A DNA stretch of 64,000 nucleotides from Anaerolineales bacterium (GTDB lineage: Bacteria > Chloroflexota > Anaerolineae > Anaerolineales > Anaerolineaceae). A program made the translations under genes and the position numbers. The notes beneath the pieces were generated by a model. That model did not search any database. It had not been told where the DNA came from and saw nothing but the letters and a program-made list of their open reading frames with translations. This document shows positions 53,255 through 62,282 of the stretch, piece by piece. The stretch is from the NCBI GenBank assembly GCA_020060485.1, contig JAGVAB010000166.1:4099-68098 (forward strand), written 5' to 3'. The first letter of the stretch is position 1. The number at the start of each line of letters is the position of its first letter.

Positions 53255-54742
53255 CTATTCCTCCAGATGATAAGCCGTCAGAAAGCCATTCTCGCAGAGG
53301 AAGACAAAGCGCCCATCCGGGCTGACGGCGATCGAAACCGGGAACAGGAATACCCCCTCCCCCCAGCCCTCGCCGTCATAGGTTAATTGCCCCAGCCGCC
53401 AAAGCAGCTCCCCCCGCGCGTCCAGAATATACACGGCACTATCATCCTGACTGGATGACATCAGCACATAAAAATTGCCGGCATCGTCCAGGGCGAAATC
53501 ATACACCCCGTTTCGATACAAGGCAGCATGGCCCAATTCATCCAGCACAGCTCCAGTTGCCACATCCATTTGCAGAATGGCCATCCGCTCCTGGTCGATG
53601 GTGTACAGATATCCTTCCCGGTCAAAAGCCAGCCCTTTGTAGCGCCAGGATTCCCCTGCTTCCAGCGGCAGATCGCGCATCCATTCGGCAGTTTCAAAAC
53701 CATACACGCGGATGCGGGGCGTGTCTTCGCGCTTATCCAGCAAATAGACATTGCCATCGTAAGGGCTGATCGCCACCTCTCCCAGTGCCCGCCAGCCAAA
53801 ATCTTCCCCGCCAGCCGTCATCTGGCTGCCATCATATCCCAGGGGGATGTACCAGCCATAGCTCATATCCGTAACCACCAGGGTTTCATAAAGGTCCACT
53901 GCCACATCCCGCACATTGGCTTCCATTGGCACGGAATAGGATTTGATCAAATTCCCCTCAAAATCATAACGATGCAAGCCGTTCCGGCCATTCGCCAGAA
54001 AGAGAGACCCCAAATGATCAGCCGCCATGCCGCCGGGCAGCTCGCCGTCCGGGTCAGAAAGCTGGTCCGCTGAAATGGGAATACGCCAGAACACAGGCAA
54101 GTCAAGATACCCGGGCAAAACCCCCGCCAGTTCCACGGCATCAATGAACACTGGCGCTTCCCGGCTGTCAAAAGACAGAATGACCATGTCCACCTCGATC
54201 TCCTCTGTCACCGGCACGCGGATAGTCAGCGGGCAATCATCAGCTGCTTCTACACGCACTTCATACAGCTGGCTGCCCAACCCCGAGCGGCTGTTCAATA
54301 ATTCCATGCGGATGGTGCTGCCCAATTGGTCACTGCCCCATCGGCCGCTGACCACAATATTCACCTCTTGGGGGATCACCCCAAACCCGTATTCCAGAAC
54401 CAGGCTGTACTGGATCGGGCTGGATTCTGGCTGGTTGTTGAACCAGGCGGTGTATGCATCTGCACAGAAAGGTGCGTCAGGAACCCCCAAAGCCAGCTCC
54501 GGCTCGCCGATGCCCGAATCGGATCTGGCCTCCAGCGCCCACTGGCGGCGGATATTCTGCAGCTCTTGCGGCACAGCGCTGGCTTCAGCCGCCACAGGCT
54601 GGCCATCGATCCGGGTTTCCACGGTGGCAGAGGCCACCGGGCTGGGACTGGCAGCTGGCGGCTGGCTGGCAGGTGTTAATGCCCGGCAGGCTGTGGTACA
54701 CAGCAGGACAATAAATAACACAAAGATCAAGTTTCGTTTCAT
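53255..54742 (-). CDS. Lipoprotein with NHL/beta-propeller-like domain
   Basis: The 495-residue protein starts MKRNLIFVLFIVLLCTTAC, a lipoprotein signal with the lipid-modified Cys at 19; an upstream ATG would add ten residues before it. Residues about 70-210 form a beta-sandwich-like domain. Residues about 215-490 hold repeated strands (GGMAADHLGSLFLANG, DVAVDLYETLVVTD, GNVYLLDK, EGYLYTID, GNFYVLMSS, VSPDGRFVFL) of a six-bladed NHL/SGL-type propeller. It should sit on the outer face of the membrane and bind an unknown ligand or polymer. It is convergent with the P-loop gene. Confidence 0.75.
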   Translation of the reverse strand: MKRNLIFVLFIVLLCTTACRALTPASQPPAASPSPVASATVETRIDGQPVAAEASAVPQELQNIRRQWALEARSDSGIGEPELALGVPDAPFCADAYTAWFNNQPESSPIQYSLVLEYGFGVIPQEVNIVVSGRWGSDQLGSTIRMELLNSRSGLGSQLYEVRVEAADDCPLTIRVPVTEEIEVDMVILSFDSREAPVFIDAVELAGVLPGYLDLPVFWRIPISADQLSDPDGELPGGMAADHLGSLFLANGRNGLHRYDFEGNLIKSYSVPMEANVRDVAVDLYETLVVTDMSYGWYIPLGYDGSQMTAGGEDFGWRALGEVAISPYDGNVYLLDKREDTPRIRVYGFETAEWMRDLPLEAGESWRYKGLAFDREGYLYTIDQERMAILQMDVATGAVLDELGHAALYRNGVYDFALDDAGNFYVLMSSSQDDSAVYILDARGELLWRLGQLTYDGEGWGEGVFLFPVSIAVSPDGRFVFLCENGFLTAYHLEE

Positions 54743-54879
54743 GGCATGCACCCCGTGAACAATCTTCGGCATCAGATCATTTCATTATGACAGAAGTGCG
54801 TCACAAGTCCGTCAAAGCCGGAAAAACCGCCTCGAAGAAAACCTGTCACAGCTTGACAAGAGACAATCCATAAATATAC

Positions 54880-54918
54880 GTACAAATAATGACACATTCG
54901 AGGATTTTGTACTATAAT
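54880..54918 (+). promoter_or_regulatory. Promoter with overlapping operator-like repeat before the XRE-cupin-NifX gene
   Basis: TGACAC (54890-54895), 17 bases, TATAAT (54913-54918) form a good promoter. GTACAAA (54880-54886) and TTTGTAC (54906-54912) make a 7-bp inverted repeat covering it, so a dimer bound there would block RNA polymerase. The XRE-type product of the gene is the natural candidate for autoregulation. Confidence 0.55.
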
Positions 54919-54964
54919 ACCAGTACATTCTTTCATAAAAACCCGACAAACAGGAAACATACCA

Positions 54965-56011
54965 ATGGATCAGATTGATCCCGACCTTAAACCGGATTCT
55001 ACCGCAGCCCCCGAAGAGTTGGTAGGCCGCAAGCTGCGCCAATTGCGCAGCCAGCGCGGTCTTTCGCTGCGGGCACTGGCTGACCGCAGCGGTCTGAACG
55101 TCAACACCCTCAGCCTGCTGGAGAACGGTAAATCCTCACCTTCAGTCAGCACCCTGCACCAACTGGCCCTGGCCCTGGATGTTCCCCTCGGCAGCTTTTT
55201 TGAAACCCAACCACAGACAAAACGGGTGGTCTTTACCCCGCGCAGAGACCAGCCGCCCAACGCGGCAGAAAACACCCACATCCAGAACCTGGGCAAGGAG
55301 CTGGCAGGCAACGGCCTCCAGCTTTTTCTGGTAACCCTCAAACCCGGTGCAGGCAGCGGCGATCAGCGCATCGTTCACACCGGGCAAGAATTCGTTCACT
55401 GTCTATCAGGCCGTGTCCACTACCGCATTGAAGACAAGGAATATCTGCTGCAGGCTGGCGACAGCCTGGCCTTTGAAGCCCACCTGCCTCATTGCTGGCA
55501 GAACGATAACGACAATGTTTCACAAATCATTCTGGTGTTCAACCCGGCCGATGGGCGCGATGAGCCTGGCGGCCGGCATTTCTCTCTTGAATTTATGAAA
55601 AAGGAGTTGACCATGAAAATTGCATTGATCACAGACGACGGAAAAACCATCAGTCAGCATTTTGGCCGGGCGTCCCACTACCTGGTGTTAACCATTGAGG
55701 ACGGTCAAATAACCGGACGCGAAATGCGCGCCAAGCTGGGGCACAACCAGTTCCAGACCGCCGGCCATGTGGAAGAAGTGCACGGCGCCGGTCACGGACA
55801 GGATCCTGCCTCTCATGACAAGCATGTCAGCATGGCAGAAACCATCGCCGATTGCAAATACCTGCTGTGCGGTGGAATGGGACGCGGCGCTTACGACAGC
55901 ATGCGCCGCCTGAACATCACCCCCGTGGTGACCGAGTACCGCGACGTGGAAGAAGCCGCTCAGGCCTTCATTAACGGCGAAGTGGTTGACCACACCGAAT
56001 TGCTGCACTAA
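54965..56011 (+). CDS. XRE-cupin regulator fused to a NifX/NifB-type cofactor domain
   Basis: The 348-residue protein has an XRE helix-turn-helix (LRQLRSQRGLSLRALADRSGLN, about 25-80), a cupin (about 110-195, HTGQEFVHCLSGRVHY) and, from residue 217, a dinitrogenase iron-molybdenum cofactor domain (MKIALITDDGKTISQHFGRASHY). XRE-cupins are common repressors; NifX-type domains bind metal-sulfur cofactors. The fused domain could let the regulator sense a Mo-Fe or Mo-Cu cluster. An AAGGAG at 55601-55606 precedes an in-frame ATG at 55613 exactly where the NifX domain begins, so a separate short protein may also be made. Confidence 0.85.
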   Translation: MDQIDPDLKPDSTAAPEELVGRKLRQLRSQRGLSLRALADRSGLNVNTLSLLENGKSSPSVSTLHQLALALDVPLGSFFETQPQTKRVVFTPRRDQPPNAAENTHIQNLGKELAGNGLQLFLVTLKPGAGSGDQRIVHTGQEFVHCLSGRVHYRIEDKEYLLQAGDSLAFEAHLPHCWQNDNDNVSQIILVFNPADGRDEPGGRHFSLEFMKKELTMKIALITDDGKTISQHFGRASHYLVLTIEDGQITGREMRAKLGHNQFQTAGHVEEVHGAGHGQDPASHDKHVSMAETIADCKYLLCGGMGRGAYDSMRRLNITPVVTEYRDVEEAAQAFINGEVVDHTELLH

Positions 56012-56032
56012 CCCTGTCAGCAGGAGAAAACA

Positions 56033-56371
56033 ATGATTCTTCTTATCTCAAGCTTGCAGCCAAAAGCGCAAAGCCCCATTGACGAACGTTTTGGCCGCGC
56101 CAAATGGTTTATGCAACTGGACACAGAAACCAACCAATGGCTTGCCCTGACCAATCCAGGCAGTGAAAACCTGGGCGGGTCTGGTGTGGCCGCAGCCCAA
56201 TTTGCCATCGACCACAAAACCCAGGTCATCATCAGTGGCAGCTTTGGCCCAAACGCTGCCAAAGCATTGAGAGCTGCCAATATCCGCATGGTACTTTTTT
56301 CCGAAGAAGTAACCACTGTCCAACAAGCCGCCGATTATTTTCTACAAGGCAAATTGCAGGATTTTGCCTGA
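56033..56371 (+). CDS. NifX/NafY-like iron-molybdenum cofactor domain protein
   Basis: The 112-residue single-domain protein matches the Nitro_FeMo-Co family (ISSLQPKAQSPIDERFGRAKWFMQL, NPGSENLGGSGVAAAQF, ISGSFGPNAAKALRAANI). The ORP protein of Desulfovibrio belongs here and carries a Mo-Cu cluster. It starts 21 bases after the fused regulator, with AGGAGAA before the ATG, and leads an operon of two cluster-binding ATPases. Confidence 0.83.
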   Translation: MILLISSLQPKAQSPIDERFGRAKWFMQLDTETNQWLALTNPGSENLGGSGVAAAQFAIDHKTQVIISGSFGPNAAKALRAANIRMVLFSEEVTTVQQAADYFLQGKLQDFA

Positions 56372-56393
56372 TGCCGAAAAATTCAGGAAGGCT

Positions 56394-57281
56394 ATGCGAA
56401 TAGCGGTTGCCAGCGGCAAAGGCGGTACCGGAAAGACGACAGTCGCCACCAGCCTGGCACTCAGTTGTGCCAGCCAGGCGGTGGTGACTCTTTTCGATTG
56501 CGATGTTGAAGCCCCCAATGCTCATCTTTTTTTGCATCCGGTGTTGGACAATCAGCAAAATGCCTTCATCCCCGTACCGCATATTGATGCTTCCCTGTGT
56601 ACCGTATGTGGAAAATGCGTTGAGGTTTGCCAGTTCCATGCCTTGGCCAAGATCGGCAGTTCCATACTTACCTTCGACCAGCTTTGCCACGGCTGCGGGA
56701 GCTGCACCTGGAACTGCCCAACTGGTGCGATCACCGAGACGCCCAATACCATCGGCCTACTGGAAGCAGGCCACACCCCGCAAGGCATTGGCTTCGCACA
56801 GGGCACATTAACCATCAGCGAACCCATGCCCACCCCGCTCATCCGCCAGTTGAAGCAATGGGAACAACCCCGCCCCGCCCAGATCACCATCCTTGACTCG
56901 CCGCCAGGTGCCTCCTGCTCAGTGGTGGAAACCTTGCGCGGAGCAGACTTTGCACTGCTGGTTACCGAACCTACTCCCTTTGGACTGCACGACCTGAAAC
57001 AGATCATCGGCATCGTCCAGGAATTCAACATCCCGGCCGGAGTAATCATCAACCGCGATGGATGGGAAGACGGCTCGCTGGAAGCTTTTTTGGCGCAGAA
57101 CGCCATTCCGGTGCTGATGCGCATTCCCTTCTCCGCCAGGATCGCTGCCGGATTATCTGCTGGACAACCATTGGTGGACATCAACCCGGATTTGCGTGCC
57201 CAATTCTTGCAAGTGTTTGTGCAAATACAGTCCATCATCACAGACCAACAACCAGCCGGTCAAAGAGGGGCAGCATGCTGA
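56394..57281 (+). CDS. MinD-family ATPase with ferredoxin insert (first copy)
   Basis: The 295-residue P-loop ATPase has VASGKGGTGKTTVATSL, a deviant Walker A, then two [4Fe-4S] motifs inserted at about 65-125 (CTVCGKCVEVC and CHGCGSCTWNC), and the later ITILDSPPGASCSVV. The architecture equals the paired MinD-like ATPases of ORP loci. It may load or transfer a metal-sulfur cofactor. ATG 56394 starts the conserved N-terminus; TTG 56364 is also open but overlaps the previous gene. It overlaps the next gene by 7 bases. Confidence 0.87.
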   Translation: MRIAVASGKGGTGKTTVATSLALSCASQAVVTLFDCDVEAPNAHLFLHPVLDNQQNAFIPVPHIDASLCTVCGKCVEVCQFHALAKIGSSILTFDQLCHGCGSCTWNCPTGAITETPNTIGLLEAGHTPQGIGFAQGTLTISEPMPTPLIRQLKQWEQPRPAQITILDSPPGASCSVVETLRGADFALLVTEPTPFGLHDLKQIIGIVQEFNIPAGVIINRDGWEDGSLEAFLAQNAIPVLMRIPFSARIAAGLSAGQPLVDINPDLRAQFLQVFVQIQSIITDQQPAGQRGAAC

Positions 57282-58210
57282 AGACGATTTTTCAAACCAA
57301 ACAGTTGATCCTCTTGAGCGGCAAAGGCGGCACAGGTAAAACGAGCCTGAGCGCCGCCTTTGCCCACCTGGCATTTGAATCAGAAGACCCCATTCCGGCT
57401 GTGCTGGTGGATGCCGATGTAGATGCCGCCAACCTGGGCCTGGTACTCCAGCCGGACGGTGCCCAGCAGAACGAATTCTGGGGCGGTGCCATCGCCCAGA
57501 TTGATCCGCTTAACTGCAATAACTGCGGCCGCTGCGCCCAGGTTTGCCGTTATGATGCCGTTCTGCCAGTGGAGGATGCCAGTCTGTACAGTATTGATCC
57601 CCTGGCTTGCGATGGCTGCGCCGCTTGTGTCTACGCCTGCCCTCAAGATGCCATCCGCATGGTGCCGCAGCAGGAGGGGCTGTGGTTTCATTCCCATTCA
57701 AGATATGGCGATTTGTTCCACGCCGAACTGTTTCCCGGCAAAGAAAATTCCGGCAAACTGGTCACACGCATCAAACAACAGGCCCGCCTGACCGCAGAAG
57801 ACAAACACATCCCTCTGATCCTCATTGACGGCCCACCAGGCATCGGCTGTCCGGTCATTTCGGCCAGCGCCGGCGCCGATCTGGCCCTGATGGTCACTGA
57901 GCCGAGTGTGGCTGGCATTCATGATCTAAAACGGATCATGACAACCCTCCAGCATTTTCGCATTCCGGCGCTGATCTGCATCAACAAAGCAGATCTATAC
58001 CCTCCTGGAGCGCAGGAAATCTGCAACTATGCACAGGAGCAAGGCGTGGAACTTGTCACTTCCATTCCCTTCGATACGGCCATCACCCGCGCCATGCTGC
58101 ATGCACAACCAGTGACTGCTTATGCCCCCGATTCAGCTGCGGCCCAGGCTATTCGCCAACTATGGCAGACAATGGCAAAACACCTGAAAAGCATGGAAGG
58201 AAATGAATGA
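57275..58210 (+). CDS. MinD-family ATPase with ferredoxin insert (second copy)
   Basis: The 311-residue paralogue of the preceding gene has Walker A LSGKGGTGKTSLSAAF, ferredoxin motifs CNNCGRCAQVC and CDGCAACVYAC (about 78-125), and ILIDGPPGIGCPVISAS. The two overlap by 7 bases and probably form a heterodimer, as in ORP clusters. The first copy and this one differ enough that the duplication is old. Confidence 0.87.
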   Translation: MLKTIFQTKQLILLSGKGGTGKTSLSAAFAHLAFESEDPIPAVLVDADVDAANLGLVLQPDGAQQNEFWGGAIAQIDPLNCNNCGRCAQVCRYDAVLPVEDASLYSIDPLACDGCAACVYACPQDAIRMVPQQEGLWFHSHSRYGDLFHAELFPGKENSGKLVTRIKQQARLTAEDKHIPLILIDGPPGIGCPVISASAGADLALMVTEPSVAGIHDLKRIMTTLQHFRIPALICINKADLYPPGAQEICNYAQEQGVELVTSIPFDTAITRAMLHAQPVTAYAPDSAAAQAIRQLWQTMAKHLKSMEGNE

Positions 58211-58524
58211 AAGACCACGAGAAAATCGTCGAAGCGGTACAATCCCGCCTGGAGACCGTCATCGACCCCGAAACCGGAACCAATGTCGTTCACATGCGTC
58301 TTGTGCGCGACTTGCAGGTCGATGCAAACGGTAAGGTGACTTATCTTTTCCAACCCTCATCACCATTATGCCCAATTGCTGCCTCGCTGGCAATGAGCAT
58401 CATTGAAGCCATCCATGAAGTACCTGGTGTGAGTGAACAGGACATGCAGGTGATTGGCTACGTATATGCCGATGAGTTGAACGCCTTGCTTAAACCGCTC
58501 TTTTCAAAAACGCCAGACAAATAA
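58207..58524 (+). CDS. DUF59/MIP18-type metal-sulfur assembly protein
   Basis: The 105-residue protein matches the DUF59 family (IVEAVQSRLETVIDPETGTNVVHMRLVRDLQV, then PSSPLCPIAASLAMSIIEAI with a conserved Cys). Family members help Fe-S cluster assembly or transfer, often with Mrp/MinD-type ATPases. Its start overlaps the stop of the second ATPase (ATGA), so it is coupled to it. Confidence 0.85.
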   Translation: MKDHEKIVEAVQSRLETVIDPETGTNVVHMRLVRDLQVDANGKVTYLFQPSSPLCPIAASLAMSIIEAIHEVPGVSEQDMQVIGYVYADELNALLKPLFSKTPDK

Positions 58525-58614
58525 ACGTGAAATACCTTGCCGACGACAGAGCGCAAACCGGATACTGCATCCAGCGCAGCGACCGGTTCACTCACAAAAA
58601 AACAGGAGGCCAGA

Positions 58615-59565
58615 ATGATCGCTTTCGGACCAGTTCCATCCCGGCGGCTTGGTTTCAGTCTTGGCATTAACCACATTCCCCCAAAGTGTTGCTCTTATGC
58701 CTGTGTGTATTGTCAGGTAGGGCGCACTTCCTCCCTGATGATCGAACCACGCACTTTCTACACCGTTGATGAAGTCGTCAGCGCTGTACAACAAAAAGTA
58801 TATGATTGTGCACAAACAGGGCAGAAAATTGATTACCTGACCTTCGTGCCCGATGGCGAACCTGCGCTCGATCAAAACCTGGCAGAAGAGATACGCTCAC
58901 TGCGAAGATTTTCCATCCCCATTGCCGTCATCAGCAATGCAACCTTGCTGACGAACACCACCGTAGTTGAGGCCCTGAAACTGGCCGATTGGGTTTCCTT
59001 GAAGGTCGACAGCGTGAACGAAAACATTTGGCGCAAGATCAACCGGCCGCATGGCCATTTGCGCCTGGAAAAAATACTTGAAGCCATGCTGCGTTTTTCC
59101 GGCGACTACCGGGGAAAACTGGTTACAGAGACGATGCTGGTGAAAAATCTGAATGACAGCCACACCGAATTGGAAGAAATCGCCGCCTTTCTGGAGACCC
59201 TTTCCCCTGACACTGCCTGCCTGTCTTCTCCCATCCGCCCGCCAGCCGAAAAGTGGGTATTGCCTCCCAACCCGCAAACCATCAACAGCGCCTACCAAAT
59301 CTTCTCGGCCCGCCTGCCGAAGGTGGAATTGATCACCACTCCGGAGAAGAACTCTTTTCCATTGACCAGCCAACTGGAAAACGATCTTCTGAGCATTACA
59401 GCTGTACACCCTCTGCGAGAGGACGCAGTGCGCAGACTGGTGGAGCAATCAGGCGGATCCTGGTGCCAGGTGGAAGAACTGATCACTGCTGGTGATCTGC
59501 TGCGGCTGGAATACCAAGGGGACACCTTTTACCTGCGCAATTTCAATGCCCCGCCATCCAACTGA
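58615..59565 (+). CDS. Radical SAM protein
   Basis: The 316-residue protein has the radical SAM cluster motif in CCSYACVYC (about residues 23-31) after FGPVPSRRLGFSLGIN, the hallmark of a small radical SAM group often found beside MinD/NifX genes. SAM-binding FVPDGEPAL follows near 82. A winged-helix-like C-terminus (REDAVRRLVEQSGGSW) lies near 285. ATG 58615 follows GGAGG; an earlier in-frame start is less likely. It is last in the cofactor-type operon. Its substrate is not known. Confidence 0.83.
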   Translation: MIAFGPVPSRRLGFSLGINHIPPKCCSYACVYCQVGRTSSLMIEPRTFYTVDEVVSAVQQKVYDCAQTGQKIDYLTFVPDGEPALDQNLAEEIRSLRRFSIPIAVISNATLLTNTTVVEALKLADWVSLKVDSVNENIWRKINRPHGHLRLEKILEAMLRFSGDYRGKLVTETMLVKNLNDSHTELEEIAAFLETLSPDTACLSSPIRPPAEKWVLPPNPQTINSAYQIFSARLPKVELITTPEKNSFPLTSQLENDLLSITAVHPLREDAVRRLVEQSGGSWCQVEELITAGDLLRLEYQGDTFYLRNFNAPPSN

Positions 59566-59582
59566 CATGCGGCACACCGTTT

Positions 59583-60305
59583 CTATCCTTCAGGTAATTG
59601 TTGTGCAGAGACCATCCCATTTTCCCGCCAGATTTGGATCACTCCCGCAAACTGCTCTGGGTTTTTCACGACCAGACGCACAATAAAATACCGCCACAAC
59701 AGATTGATCCAGCGCATCTTCAAACTTTTTCTGCGAACATGTACCGGTAATCGTACCCTGTCTGCCAGCTTTCGCCCCATACGGATCGCAGCTTGTTTCT
59801 GCTTTGGATAATTCTCATTATCCAACGGCGCATAAGCGGCGTTCAGGCTGGCCGTATTCACCCCTACAATGCCAATCTTGTTGCCAAAGAAATCCGCCAG
59901 TTCCCTGGCAGTGCCTCTTGTGGGCGCCACACCGCTGGTGGCAGCCCCCACCACAAGCATGCTACCAAAAGAGCGCGTATAAAGGTTCAACAAGGTTAAA
60001 CGATCCATCAAAGATTTCATCTGCGCCGTTGGCCGGCTGGCATACACCGGTGAACCAACAACCAGGCCATCCGCTGCCAACAGGCGTTCTTTGAGCATTT
60101 CCAAATCGTCCTGAATAGGGCATACGCCTGTGCGCAAGCAGGTATGACAACCGCGGCAGTATTCAACAGAATAATCACCAATATGGAGCAGTTCTGTCTC
60201 GACCCCTCTTTGTTCGCAACCCTGCAAGATCCAGCACAAAAGCAGCGCAGTATTGCCGTTGCGCTTTGGGCTGCCGTTCAAAGCAATGATCTTTTTCATT
60301 TCCAT
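59583..60305 (-). CDS. Flavodoxin-like NADPH-dependent FMN reductase family protein
   Basis: The 240-residue protein has KKIIALNGSPKRNGNTALLL (FMN phosphate binding), then CRGCHTCLRTGVCPIQDDLE with four cysteines, and VVGSPVYASRPTAQMKSLMDR. Iron-sulfur flavoproteins of this group reduce small molecules or quinones in anaerobes. It lies 16 bases downstream of a TetR-type gene on the same strand, and is probably regulated by it. Confidence 0.83.
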   Translation of the reverse strand: MEMKKIIALNGSPKRNGNTALLLCWILQGCEQRGVETELLHIGDYSVEYCRGCHTCLRTGVCPIQDDLEMLKERLLAADGLVVGSPVYASRPTAQMKSLMDRLTLLNLYTRSFGSMLVVGAATSGVAPTRGTARELADFFGNKIGIVGVNTASLNAAYAPLDNENYPKQKQAAIRMGRKLADRVRLPVHVRRKSLKMRWINLLWRYFIVRLVVKNPEQFAGVIQIWRENGMVSAQQLPEG

Positions 60306-60321
60306 TTGATTCTCTCATCCT

Positions 60322-60930
60322 TCACAGTTTTTTCCCCAGCATACCCATTGTTGACCGGTACAACTGTTCTTTTGCCAGCAAATCCCAATTCTCCCCATAG
60401 GTCAACAGCAGGCCATTGAAAATCGAGAAGTACAGCATCACCAACTGGTCAGGGTCCGCTTTTTCCAAAATGCCCTCCTGAACGGCTTCGGCGAAAACCG
60501 GTCGGAGCGCAGCATGGAAAATTGCGCCAATTTGTGGCAAATCAAACCCCAAACCTTCCACACCCTTAGTGCCGCTATGCAGCATCAAGGAAACCAGCAA
60601 ACGCATGAAATGTTGCTGCTGGTCATACAAGGCAATCGATTCATCAAAAAGGGCATCCAGCTTGTCAACGCTGCTGCCAGTAAAAGCAGCAACTGACGTT
60701 AGCATGATTTCCACAGCATTAAACCCGTCTTTCAGAATGGCTTTCAGTAAATCTTCCTTGCCGCTAAAATACCAGTAAACATTTCCCTGGCTCATATCTG
60801 CGGCTTTGGCGATATCGGAAACCTTGCAATGAAAATACCCCCGCTCCGCAAATAATTTGCGCGCGGTCTGCAAGATCTTTTTCTGGCTTTCTTCACGCAT
60901 CTGCACATTGAGTTTTTTACTTCGCGGCAT
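60322..60930 (-). CDS. TetR-family transcriptional regulator
   Basis: The 202-residue protein has the TetR helix-turn-helix (KKILQTARKLFAERGYFHCKVSDIAKAADMSQGNVYWYFSGKEDLLKAI, about 14-62) and a helical ligand domain. An almost perfect 22-bp palindrome lies upstream (60975-60996), a likely autoregulatory operator. It forms an operon with the flavodoxin-like gene. The ligand is unknown. Confidence 0.9.
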   Translation of the reverse strand: MPRSKKLNVQMREESQKKILQTARKLFAERGYFHCKVSDIAKAADMSQGNVYWYFSGKEDLLKAILKDGFNAVEIMLTSVAAFTGSSVDKLDALFDESIALYDQQQHFMRLLVSLMLHSGTKGVEGLGFDLPQIGAIFHAALRPVFAEAVQEGILEKADPDQLVMLYFSIFNGLLLTYGENWDLLAKEQLYRSTMGMLGKKL

Positions 60931-60974
60931 ATCCTCTCTCCTTTAGCAACCCGTTTGTCACTGCTCATTTTATC

Positions 60975-60996
60975 ATTGACTGAATATTAAGTCAAT
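60975..60996 (-). promoter_or_regulatory. TetR operator-like palindrome
   Basis: ATTGACT (60975-60981) and AGTCAAT (60990-60996) are inverted around GAATATTA, giving a 22-bp palindrome with only one central mismatch pair. It lies 45 bases before the TetR start, the usual place for an autoregulated TetR operator. Confidence 0.65.
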
Positions 60997-61010
60997 CAAC
61001 AAGACAAAGA

Positions 61011-61038
61011 ATTGGCCTCCGATTTTGCGGAGGCCAAT
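61011..61038 (-). terminator. Terminator of the sugar ABC operon
   Basis: ATTGGCCTCCG (61011-61021) is perfectly inverted at 61028-61038 with a 6-base loop, and T-rich DNA follows on the minus strand. It lies about 45 bases after the permease stop. Confidence 0.75.
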
Positions 61039-61083
61039 CAGGATTATGTAAACAACGTCACCCTGCTGCGAACGAGAGTGCGA

Positions 61084-62271
61084 TTACTTTGCCCGATTGC
61101 GGGTGATCACATCAAAGATCACTGCCGCCGCCAGCACTGCCCCTCTCACAATATACTGGTAAGAAATATCAATGCTCATCAGGTTCATGCCGCTGGTCAA
61201 AGATGTCATCACCAGTGCGCCGATGATCGAGCCCATCACCTTGCCAACGCCGCCAGCGGCAGAAACACCGCCCACATAGGCTGCCGCAATGGCGTCCAGT
61301 TCAAACAGCGTGCCGGCAGTGGTTGTGGCAGATTGCAAACGGGAGGTGAAGAGAATGCCGGACAAAGCTGAAAGCATGCCCATCGAACCAAACACCACAT
61401 AGGTCAGTTTTTTGACACTGATACCGCTCAACTCGGCCGCCTCGGGATTGCCGCCAATGGCGTAAATATGGCGTCCCAAGACCATTTTTGAGGCAACATA
61501 ATTGTAAACTGCCACCACGATCAGCACCACCACCACCGTCCAGGATAAGCCACGGTAACCAGCCAGTACCCAGGTGATGTACCCCACCAGCGCAGAAATG
61601 AATACCATCTTGAGAATGAAAATGGATTTTGTCAGAACTTCAAAGTTATAAGCCTGTTTCTTGCGGCGGTCATTGATCTCGCTGAAAATGAACATCACGA
61701 TTGCAACCAGACCCAGCAACAGCGTCACTTTATGCACCCCCGGCAGGAAACTCATTTCCGGAAAATCGGGAATAAAGCCGTTGCCGATGGCATTGAAAGA
61801 AGGGTTGGGAACAATGATCGTGCCCGTGCCCGCCGTAACCATTTGCAGTGCCCCACGGTAGATCAGCCACCCGGCCAGCGATGCAACGAACGAAGGGATC
61901 TTCATCTGCGCTACCAGGAAAGCAGTTGCCATACCGGCCACAACCCCCAATGCCAGCACCATCGGAATAACGGCAAAGACTGGCATCTTGAATTGCACCA
62001 GCGCAATGGCCGCCACCGCCCCCAGAAAACCGGCCAGGAAACCCACCGAAAGGTCAATGTGGCGGATGACGATCACCAAAGTCATACCCACAGCCAGAAC
62101 GGCAATGTAGCCGGTTTGATTCATCAGGTTGCTGATATTACGGGAAGAAATGAAAATACCCTTGGTCATAACAGTAAAGATCGCCATGATCACGAACAGG
62201 GCAATATACATGCCGTATTCCCGAATATTCTGGCTAAGTACTTTTTGCATATCTTTTAAAAATGATGACAT
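61084..62271 (-). CDS. Monosaccharide ABC transporter permease (GguB/MmsB/XylH type)
   Basis: The 395-residue membrane protein has about ten helices and the BPD_transp_2 features of sugar permeases (NLMNQTGYIAVLAVGMTLVIVIRHIDLSVG, then DAIAAAYVGGVSAAGGVGKVMGSIIG). The GguB/MmsB subgroup has this length and forms a complex with GguA/MmsA and ChvE. ATG 62271 follows AGGAGGT, so it is preferred to the upstream ATG at 62286 inside the ATPase gene. It transports xylose, glucose, galactose or arabinose in relatives. Confidence 0.88.
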   Translation of the reverse strand: MSSFLKDMQKVLSQNIREYGMYIALFVIMAIFTVMTKGIFISSRNISNLMNQTGYIAVLAVGMTLVIVIRHIDLSVGFLAGFLGAVAAIALVQFKMPVFAVIPMVLALGVVAGMATAFLVAQMKIPSFVASLAGWLIYRGALQMVTAGTGTIIVPNPSFNAIGNGFIPDFPEMSFLPGVHKVTLLLGLVAIVMFIFSEINDRRKKQAYNFEVLTKSIFILKMVFISALVGYITWVLAGYRGLSWTVVVVLIVVAVYNYVASKMVLGRHIYAIGGNPEAAELSGISVKKLTYVVFGSMGMLSALSGILFTSRLQSATTTAGTLFELDAIAAAYVGGVSAAGGVGKVMGSIIGALVMTSLTSGMNLMSIDISYQYIVRGAVLAAAVIFDVITRNRAK

Positions 62272-62282
62272 CTTTGACCTCC

